Below are positions 7,192 through 13,277 of a stretch of 16,086 bases of DNA, one piece after another. Under the pieces are notes generated by a model. It had not been told where the DNA came from and did not search any database. It was given only the letters and a program-made list of their open reading frames with translations. Origin of the DNA: Prevotella sp. (GTDB lineage Bacteria > Bacteroidota > Bacteroidia > Bacteroidales > Bacteroidaceae); NCBI GenBank assembly GCA_021204605.1, contig JAJPZD010000240.1, forward strand, positions 1 to 16,086. The letters run 5' to 3'. Positions within the stretch are counted from its first letter, which is position 1; every line of letters starts with the position of its first letter. Both the position numbers and the translations under genes were made by a program.

Positions 7192-8424
7192 TTAATTAGG
7201 AGCTTTTCGGTAGCAGAAATATGCCACTACCGCAAAAATAATATTAGGTATCCATGCGGCCAAAACAGGAGGCGTATTGGCATTTATGGCGAAAGTAGCA
7301 GATACTGTCTGCAACATGATGTAAGCGAAACTCAAGGCTAGTCCGATACCGAGATACAACCCCATTCCGCCTTTACGCTTGCGTGAAGACAGAGCCAGTC
7401 CGATAGTAGTAAGGATGAAGGAGGCGAACGACATGGCGATGCGTTTATGATATTCCACCTCGTATTGCACCACATTGCCAGAGCCGCGGTCGATCTGTTT
7501 ACTGATGTAAGCACGGAGCTGTGGACTTGTAAACGTTTCCTGTTGACCTTTGGAGAATACGAGGTCGGCAGGCTCCATCATAATCACTGTGTCGCGCGAT
7601 GTCATGCCACTTGTTATAGTCTCACGCAGGCCTTTCAGTTCACGGATGCGCCAGTTGCGTATTTTCCAGTGGTATTTGGTATCGGCGATTGTATCGTATT
7701 GAACTTCGGAGGCAGTGAGGTGGCTGACGAGTTTTTTGTTTTCGAACTTGTCAAGGCAGAAGCCGTAGCCTCTCTTGAGGTTGTCGTCGTAGAGTTGCAT
7801 ATAGGCTATTACGCCTTGTCCTACCTGCAGTTGGACGTTACCGGCGGAAGTATTTGTTTTTTTGTTCTTGTACATTGTCTCGAAGTTCTGTCGTATTATG
7901 GTTCCCTTTGGTATGACGTAAGCCCCGAGGCAGAATGTGAGTATGGAGATTATGGCGGCAGAGACCATATACGGGCGCATAAGACGTTTGAAACTGACTC
8001 CGGCAGCGAGCATGGATATTATCTCGGAGTTGCCGGCGAGTTTTGATGTGAAGAAAATCACGGCAATGAAGACGAAGAGAGGGCTGAACAGGTTGGCGAA
8101 ATAAGGAATGAAGTTGAGGTAGTAGTCGAAAACAATGGCGCGCAGAGGAGCATGATACTGGGCGAATTTGGCGAGGTTCTCGTTGACATCAAATACTATA
8201 GAGATTGATATTATGAGTATTATGGAATAGAAATAAGTGCCGATGAATTTGCGTATGATATACCAGTCGAGAATTTTGAGATATTTGGATGGGTTTAAAA
8301 TTTTCATCCAATGCAATTTAAGTTTAAGCCAAGCAAAAGACACGAAAAGCCAGTTGAAGCGCATTCTCAGCCAGCGTGAGAGCCTCAGTACCATTCTGTA
8401 TTTTCTGATGTTACTTCTCTTCAT
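7192..8424 (-). CDS. LptF/LptG (YjgP/YjgQ) family permease
   Basis: With an ATG at 8424 this protein has 410 residues. It shows the family layout: three N-terminal helices (about 62-82, 102-126, 154-172), a periplasmic beta-jellyroll-like domain (about 175-320), and three C-terminal helices (about 331-346, 355-378, 386-406). LDWYIIRKFIGTYFYSI and FTSKLAGNSEIISMLAAGVSF are typical of the family, which with LptB extracts lipopolysaccharide from the inner membrane toward LptC. The start is uncertain. A GTG at 8436 directly abuts the tgt stop. The ATG at 8307 would begin at MKILNPSKYLKILDWYI and give 371 residues, nearer the usual length. The region between holds about 40 residues rich in Arg, Lys, Trp and Leu. 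No lptB-like ATPase gene is adjacent, as is common in Bacteroidetes. It is probably co-transcribed with tgt. Confidence 0.9.
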   Translation of the reverse strand: MKRSNIRKYRMVLRLSRWLRMRFNWLFVSFAWLKLKLHWMKILNPSKYLKILDWYIIRKFIGTYFYSIILIISISIVFDVNENLAKFAQYHAPLRAIVFDYYLNFIPYFANLFSPLFVFIAVIFFTSKLAGNSEIISMLAAGVSFKRLMRPYMVSAAIISILTFCLGAYVIPKGTIIRQNFETMYKNKKTNTSAGNVQLQVGQGVIAYMQLYDDNLKRGYGFCLDKFENKKLVSHLTASEVQYDTIADTKYHWKIRNWRIRELKGLRETITSGMTSRDTVIMMEPADLVFSKGQQETFTSPQLRAYISKQIDRGSGNVVQYEVEYHKRIAMSFASFILTTIGLALSSRKRKGGMGLYLGIGLALSFAYIMLQTVSATFAINANTPPVLAAWIPNIIFAVVAYFCYRKAPN

Positions 8425-8436
8425 GTCATTAATCAC

Positions 8437-9564
8437 TTAAATGCGTCTGCCCAACTGCTCTATGACAGAAGCTTTCCATTTTACGAAATCGCCGTTCTCG
8501 ATATGTTGACGTGCGTCGGAGACGAGGCGGAGATAGAATGCCAGATTATGGATGCTGCCAATCTGCAACGCCAGTATCTCCTGTGAATTGAACAAGTGGT
8601 GCAAGTAAGCCTTAGAATGGATTCTGTCTAATTCGCAGCCATCGGGGTCGATAGGTGAGAAGTCGTTTTCCCATTTCTTGTTACGCATGTTCATTGTACC
8701 GTTGTAAGTGAACAGCATGGCGTTCCTGCCGTTGCGTGTTGGCATTACACAGTCGAACATATCCACGCCACGCTCTATGCTTTCGAGAATGTTCTGCGGT
8801 GTGCCGACCCCCATCAAATAGCGAGGTTTGTCTTTTGGGAGTATAGAGTTGACCACCTCGATCATCTCGTACATCACCTGCGTGGGTTCACCCACTGCAA
8901 GACCGCCTATTGCATTGCCGTCTGCGCCTTTGTCGGCGACAAACTTGGCAGCCTCGCTTCTCAAATCCTTGTAAGTACATCCCTGTACTATCGGGAAGAT
9001 CGATTGCTCATAGCCGTATAGCGGTTCAGTCTCATTGAAACGCTTTAAGCACCTGTCGAGCCAGCGTTGGGTGAGCAACAAACTGTTTTTTGCATATTCA
9101 TAATCACTTTTACCAGGAGGGCATTCGTCGAGAGCCATCATTATATCCGCCCCTATAATTCTTTCAGTATCAATGACGTTTTCGGGTGTGAAGATGTGTT
9201 TTGACCCATCAATATGAGAGCGGAACTCGCAGCCCTCCTCTTTCAGTTTGCGGATGTCGGTCAATGAGAACACCTGAAACCCCCCGCTGTCAGTGAGAAT
9301 AGGTCTGTTCCACGTATTGAACTTATGCAGTCCGCCAGCCGCCTTGAGGATATCTAATCCTGGGCGGAGATAGAGGTGATAAGTGTTGCCCAAGATGATT
9401 TGGGCTTTTATCATTTCCCTCAACTCACTGAAATGAACTGCCTTGACAGAGCCACAAGTGCCCACTGGCATGAATATTGGAGTGGCTATATCGCCGTGTG
9501 CGGTGGTTATGAGTCCTGTGCGGGCATCAGAAGCATTGTCAGTATGTTTAAGTTCAAAAGTCAC
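8437..9564 (-). CDS. tgt: Queuine/preQ1 tRNA-guanine transglycosylase
   Basis: This 375-residue enzyme exchanges guanine at position 34 of GUN-anticodon tRNAs (Asp, Asn, His, Tyr) for preQ1 on the route to queuosine. Visible family features are the substrate-pocket segment ILTDSGGFQVFS with D92, the conserved DEC at D145, GGLAVGEP (220-227), and the catalytic-nucleophile segment DMFDCVMPTRNGR (268-280), where D271 corresponds to the nucleophilic aspartate. The start is GTG at 9564, giving TFELKHTD directly after it, which matches the usual family N-terminus; a TTG at 9576 adds four residues. The C-terminal region usually has a Cys-x-Cys-x2-Cys zinc site; here the matching stretch is PDGCELDRIHSKAYLHHL, with only one cysteine (C310), although the later histidine (IHN, H339) is kept. 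The gene lies between lon and the LptF/LptG-family permease. Confidence 0.95.
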   Translation of the reverse strand: MTFELKHTDNASDARTGLITTAHGDIATPIFMPVGTCGSVKAVHFSELREMIKAQIILGNTYHLYLRPGLDILKAAGGLHKFNTWNRPILTDSGGFQVFSLTDIRKLKEEGCEFRSHIDGSKHIFTPENVIDTERIIGADIMMALDECPPGKSDYEYAKNSLLLTQRWLDRCLKRFNETEPLYGYEQSIFPIVQGCTYKDLRSEAAKFVADKGADGNAIGGLAVGEPTQVMYEMIEVVNSILPKDKPRYLMGVGTPQNILESIERGVDMFDCVMPTRNGRNAMLFTYNGTMNMRNKKWENDFSPIDPDGCELDRIHSKAYLHHLFNSQEILALQIGSIHNLAFYLRLVSDARQHIENGDFVKWKASVIEQLGRRI

Positions 9565-9600
9565 TGTGCTTCGCAAATTAAAAAATTAAAAAATTAAAAA
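9565..9600 (-). promoter_or_regulatory. AT-rich tandem-repeat leader before tgt, ending in GCGAAGCA
   Basis: On the minus strand this reads as T-rich units repeated about three times (TTTTTAAT-like, period about 8), then TTAATTTG, then GCGAAGCACA, directly before the GTG start. TTAATTTG is one base off the Bacteroidetes -7 motif TAnnTTTG. The same sequence order is found before the permease at 1746-1788. It could be a promoter for the tgt part of the operon or a translation-enhancing leader; the sequence does not decide. Confidence 0.4.
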
Positions 9601-9638
9601 TGCGATTTTGCCGGCTCCTTGCTTGAGCTGTTTGCTCG

Positions 9639-12101
9639 TTAATCTTCTTGCTTCTTGTTATCCTCCTCGATATCGAAAGTTACAGGGTTGCTTACTTTGT
9701 CGTCAGTGAGTGTGAAGTCCCACACTTGCTGGACGTTCTCGACATAGTGGAAATTTACGCCTTTGAGGTATTCCTCTGATATCTCATCGATGTCCTTCTT
9801 GTTTTCCTTGCACATCACTATTTCTGTTATCCCGGCGCGTTTTGCAGCAAGGATTTTTTCTTTTATGCCGCCAACGGGAAGCACTTTTCCTCTCAGCGTT
9901 ATCTCTCCAGTCATAGCGGTATTTTTTCTGACTTTCCGTTGTGTGAGTGCAGAGGCTATGGAAGTGGCGATGGTGATGCCAGCGGAGGGCCCGTCCTTTG
10001 GAGTTGCGCCTTCGGGCACATGGATGTGTATGTTCCAGTGGTCGAAGATACGGTAGTCGATATTTAGAGTGTCGGCGTGCGCCTTTACGTATTCGAGAGC
10101 GAGGACGGCTGATTCCTTCATCACATCGCCGAGGTTGCCCGTAAGCGTGAGTTTAGAGCCTTTACCCTTACTGAGGCTTGTCTCGATGAACAATATCTCA
10201 CCGCCGACGCTTGTCCAGGCTAACCCTGTAACGACTCCGGCATATTCATTTCCCTGGTACACATCACGGTAGAATGGGGGATTGCCAAGGAGAGAATAAA
10301 TCTCATCGGGAGAAATCTTGTAGTAAGGCAAGAAACCATCTTTTGCCTTTGCGTAAGCCAATTTCCGGAAGGTCTTGTTAATTTGTTTTTCCAACTGTCT
10401 TACACCACTTTCGCGGGTATATTGTTCAATAATCTTCTCTATAGCCGCCTTGTTGAACATCAGTTTTTTCTCGTCGTCAAGGCCGCAGTTTTGTTTTTCT
10501 TTTGGTATGAGGTGTCGGCGTGCAATTTCCACTTTCTCCTCTGTTATGTATCCGCTTACCTCGATAATTTCCATGCGGTCGAGCAGTGCACGTGGAATGG
10601 AGCCCAAATCGTTGGCGGTGGCGATGAAGAGGACGTGAGAGAGGTCATAGTCCACATCCAAATAGTTGTCGTGGAAGGCATGGTTTTGCTCTGGGTCGAG
10701 CACTTCGAGGAGGGCAGATGCGGGGTCTCCGTTGAATGTTGACTGTGTAACCTTGTCGATCTCGTCGAGTATGAACACAGGGTTTGAGGAGCCGGCTTTC
10801 TGAATGCTTTTTATGATACGTCCAGGCATTGCGCCTATGTAAGTTCTGCGGTGTCCTCGTATTTCCGCCTCATCGTGGAGGCCTCCGAGAGAGATGCGTG
10901 TGTATTTTCTCTTCATGGCAGAGGCGATGCTCTTTCCGAGGCTTGTTTTGCCGACGCCGGGAGGACCGTAGAGGCAGATGATAGGCGACTTGAGGTCTTT
11001 TCTTAGGCTGAGCACAGCCATATATTCAAGGATGCGCTCCTTGACTTTCTTCATGCCATAGTGGTCCTTATCGAGTATTTTTTCAGCACGTTTCAGGTTG
11101 AGGTCATCATCTGTGTAGCTTTGCCAGGGCAGGCTGACCATAGTCTGGAGATATGTGAACTGCACGCTGTATTCTGGGCTTTGTGGGTTGAGCATGTCGA
11201 GTTTGTCGAGTTCTTTATCGAAAGTGGCAGCGATTTCCTCTGGCCAGTGTTTTTCGGCAGCTTTTTCTTTAAGTTCTTTTTTCTCAGGGCTGTTTTCGCC
11301 GTTGCCGAGTTCTTCCTTGATGTTCTTAATCTGTTGCTGTAAGAAATACTCCCTTTGCTGTTCGTCGATATCTTCCCTTGTCTTGGTGCGTATGTCGTGT
11401 TTTATCTCGAGGAGCTGTGTTTCTCTGTGGAGTATTTTGAGCATTTTGAACACTCTTTCCTTACCTGAGTTCTCGCCCAGGAGCTTTATTTTCTCATCTA
11501 TGTCGAAAGGGAAGCTGGTGCAGATGAAGTTGAGCAGTATCAGAGGATTGTTGATGTTGCGCAATGCGAACTGAGCCTCGTCGGGGATTTCGTCGTTTTT
11601 CTTGACGTATTCTATGGAGTTGTTTTTCAGGTCCTCGACGGCAGTGATAAACTCGGCATCGATGTTCAGACCTGCATTGTCGGGAACATCCTCGATGATA
11701 CCAGTGTAAAACGGTTTCGTTGCTGTAATCTCCTTGAGGTGGCAACGTCTCATGCCTTGTACAATTACGGTGAGATTGGAGTTGCCGGGCATCTCAAGAA
11801 TACGGATTATCTTGGCATATACGCCATATTCGTATAAGTCGTTTTTTCCGGGATTGTCTTGGTTAGCATCCTTCTGACATATAATGGCGAAAATTGCGTC
11901 TTGTTTGTCTTTCAGTTCATTGACAAGATTCAGACTTGAGTCTCTTCCAATAAGGATGGGAGATACAACACCAGGGAAGAGCACGAGGTTACGTGTTGCT
12001 AAAATAGGGAGCTCTCCTGCGAAGTCTCCTTCGAAGAGTTTCGTGATGTCTCCATCATAGTCTGCGATCATTGAAAATGCGTTATTTACTTCTCTTTTCA
12101 T
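9639..12101 (-). CDS. lon: ATP-dependent Lon protease
   Basis: This 820-residue LonA-type protease degrades misfolded and regulatory proteins in the cytoplasm. It has an N-terminal substrate-binding domain (about 30-220, with LPILATRNLVLFPGVV), a coiled-coil linker (about 240-300), and an AAA+ module with Walker A GPPGVGKT at 379-386 and Walker B FILDEID at 443-449. The C-terminal protease domain has the Ser-Lys dyad: S706 in PKDGPSAG and K749 in GGIKEKILAAKRAG, 43 residues apart as in E. coli Lon. I chose the ATG at 12101. A TTG at 12128 would add nine residues, but it overlaps the TAAATTTG promoter motif. The acidic/Lys-rich tail (EEDNKKQED) is non-conserved. Length and motifs are complete, with no sign of decay. 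It is probably the first gene of the lon-tgt-permease-helicase-HAD run. Confidence 0.97.
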   Translation of the reverse strand: MKREVNNAFSMIADYDGDITKLFEGDFAGELPILATRNLVLFPGVVSPILIGRDSSLNLVNELKDKQDAIFAIICQKDANQDNPGKNDLYEYGVYAKIIRILEMPGNSNLTVIVQGMRRCHLKEITATKPFYTGIIEDVPDNAGLNIDAEFITAVEDLKNNSIEYVKKNDEIPDEAQFALRNINNPLILLNFICTSFPFDIDEKIKLLGENSGKERVFKMLKILHRETQLLEIKHDIRTKTREDIDEQQREYFLQQQIKNIKEELGNGENSPEKKELKEKAAEKHWPEEIAATFDKELDKLDMLNPQSPEYSVQFTYLQTMVSLPWQSYTDDDLNLKRAEKILDKDHYGMKKVKERILEYMAVLSLRKDLKSPIICLYGPPGVGKTSLGKSIASAMKRKYTRISLGGLHDEAEIRGHRRTYIGAMPGRIIKSIQKAGSSNPVFILDEIDKVTQSTFNGDPASALLEVLDPEQNHAFHDNYLDVDYDLSHVLFIATANDLGSIPRALLDRMEIIEVSGYITEEKVEIARRHLIPKEKQNCGLDDEKKLMFNKAAIEKIIEQYTRESGVRQLEKQINKTFRKLAYAKAKDGFLPYYKISPDEIYSLLGNPPFYRDVYQGNEYAGVVTGLAWTSVGGEILFIETSLSKGKGSKLTLTGNLGDVMKESAVLALEYVKAHADTLNIDYRIFDHWNIHIHVPEGATPKDGPSAGITIATSIASALTQRKVRKNTAMTGEITLRGKVLPVGGIKEKILAAKRAGITEIVMCKENKKDIDEISEEYLKGVNFHYVENVQQVWDFTLTDDKVSNPVTFDIEEDNKKQED

Positions 12102-12125
12102 AAATATGCTATTCAAATTGAGCTG

Positions 12126-12133
12126 CAAATTTA
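12126..12133 (-). promoter_or_regulatory. TAnnTTTG -7 element before lon
   Basis: On the minus strand TAAATTTG matches the Bacteroidetes sigma-factor -7 consensus TAnnTTTG. It lies 24 bases before the lon ATG, which would give a leader of roughly 15-20 bases. No good TTTG -33 element is found at the usual 19-21 base spacing; a TTTTTGAC further upstream is too distant. I see no CIRCE-type heat-shock operator. Confidence 0.5.
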
Positions 12134-12252
12134 CTCAATTAAATTTATAATCTGTTGTATGTCAAAAATAATTTTCTCTTTAACGTTGTTTATTAACTTT
12201 GCTTATTTTAGAGTAACCTTAGGAGGCTTATATTGAGAATAAAGGGCATATC

Positions 12253-12432
12253 TTATTTTTTCTTATTGCAACGTGAATACATATATGCGGATAAGACAAG
12301 AAGGAGTATATCAGCGATATATAAAGCAGTCCAATAGCTTCCTAAAAGCGCAAAACGGAAAAAAGCTATACCGATAGCGAAAAACAAGGCGATGGCAGCC
12401 TGCCATAGAGATTTCTTTTTGTCGTTTGACAT
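12253..12432 (-). CDS. Small two-helix membrane protein, unknown function
   Basis: This 59-residue protein has a charged N-terminus (MSNDKKKS), two hydrophobic segments (about 10-30 and 33-51), and a basic C-terminus (SRCNKKK). The lysines on both ends suggest both termini are cytoplasmic, with a short loop (LLGSYWTA) between helices. I do not recognise the family. I start it at the ATG at 12432 rather than the in-frame ATG at 12468, because a strong promoter motif (12466-12496) overlaps the longer start. That promoter has a textbook Bacteroidetes layout, which supports this being a real gene. It is transcribed toward lon, 151 bases upstream of it, and divergently from trmN6. With so few residues a chance reading frame cannot be fully excluded. 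Confidence 0.65.
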   Translation of the reverse strand: MSNDKKKSLWQAAIALFFAIGIAFFRFALLGSYWTALYIADILLLVLSAYMYSRCNKKK

Positions 12433-12465
12433 GACTATTTTATTAAGTTGGTGATAAAAATCTCC

Positions 12466-12496
12466 CAAAGGTACGTATTTTTATATATAAAGCAAA
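12466..12496 (-). promoter_or_regulatory. Bacteroidetes-type promoter (TTTG-N19-TACCTTTG) for the small membrane protein
   Basis: On the minus strand TTTG (12496-12493) is followed after exactly 19 bases by TACCTTTG (12473-12466). This matches the Bacteroides primary-sigma consensus TTTG/N19-21/TAnnTTTG. It lies 33 bases upstream of the ATG at 12432. The spacer is AT-rich and includes a run of TATATA. Confidence 0.7.
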
Positions 12497-12516
12497 AACA
12501 AAAGAGCATTTTTATG

Positions 12517-12524
12517 TACTTTTG
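12517..12524 (+). promoter_or_regulatory. TAnnTTTG -7 element before trmN6
   Basis: TACTTTTG followed by CATTTC lies 19 bases before the chosen trmN6 ATG and matches the -7 consensus. A good -33 TTTG is not seen at the normal spacing. It sits about 45 bases from the oppositely directed promoter of the small membrane gene, so the two may interfere or share a regulator. Confidence 0.55.
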
Positions 12525-12543
12525 CATTTCAGAAATATCACGG

Positions 12544-13233
12544 ATGAGCAGTTTTTCTTTCAAGAAATTCACCGTATTACACGACAAATGTGCGATGAAA
12601 GTCGGCACTGACGGTATTCTCCTTGGAGCGTGGGCGAATGGCGGTAAGAATATCCTTGACATCGGTACGGGTTCAGGATTGATAGCACTTCTAATGGCGC
12701 AGCGATATGAGGATGCAGAAATCACGGCTATAGATATTGATCCAGAATCAGTTTTGCAGGCGCAGGAGAATTTCCGCAATTCTATATACAGTGAGAGAAT
12801 TACTGCTATTGAGTCATCATTGCAGGATTTCGATATAGGAGAATACGATGCAATAGTTTGTAATCCACCGTTTTACAACTGTTCGTTAAACAATCCAGAT
12901 AAGAGGAAAACAATAGCGCGTCATACTGCGACATTGACGTATCACGACTTGTTTCAAGGAGTGGCGGCACTGTTGAGAGATAGTGGTGAGTTTTCCGCAG
13001 TAATCCCAGCCACTTGCCGCACAGATTTTGATATGGCGGCAACATTCGCGGGGTTGTTTCCTGGAAGAATAAGTGCCGTTAGGACAGTAGAACGTAAACC
13101 AGTAAGCAGGTATCTTTTGTCGTACAGGAAACATCCTGTGATGCGTATTGAGGAGACATCGGAATGTTTGAGCAAGAACGACATGACACGAACAGAATGG
13201 TACGAGCGACTTACAAAAGATTTTTACTTGTAA
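12544..13233 (+). CDS. trmN6: tRNA1(Val) (adenine(37)-N6)-methyltransferase, TrmN6/YfiC family
   Basis: This 229-residue class I SAM-dependent methyltransferase has the SAM-binding motif ILDIGTGSGLIALLMAQR (37-54), the acidic strand-2 end AIDIDPESV (62-70), and the N6-adenine catalytic motif NPPF (107-110). The opening FSFKKFTVLHDKCAMKVGTDGILLGAW is the hallmark of YfiC/TrmN6, which methylates adenosine 37 of tRNA-Val. I chose the ATG at 12544 because the family begins right there and the TACTTTTG promoter motif is just upstream; a more distant in-frame ATG at 12448 would put that promoter inside the gene and add a non-family sequence. NPPF instead of NPPY is common in the family. It is followed 44 bases later by the TonB-dependent receptor, with which it may be co-transcribed; no functional link is evident. 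Confidence 0.92.
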   Translation: MSSFSFKKFTVLHDKCAMKVGTDGILLGAWANGGKNILDIGTGSGLIALLMAQRYEDAEITAIDIDPESVLQAQENFRNSIYSERITAIESSLQDFDIGEYDAIVCNPPFYNCSLNNPDKRKTIARHTATLTYHDLFQGVAALLRDSGEFSAVIPATCRTDFDMAATFAGLFPGRISAVRTVERKPVSRYLLSYRKHPVMRIEETSECLSKNDMTRTEWYERLTKDFYL

Positions 13234-13277
13234 ATACGGAATGCAATAATTAAGTAAATAATTCGTTATTAAACGAG

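Noticed and set aside
7447..8046. Plus-strand reading frame (199 residues) opposite the LptF/LptG-family permease
   Set aside because: It is antisense to a well-supported membrane protein gene and has no recognisable motif or promoter.
12435..12779. Minus-strand reading frame overlapping the trmN6 start
   Set aside because: It is antisense to trmN6 and covers the divergent promoter region; no family features are visible.
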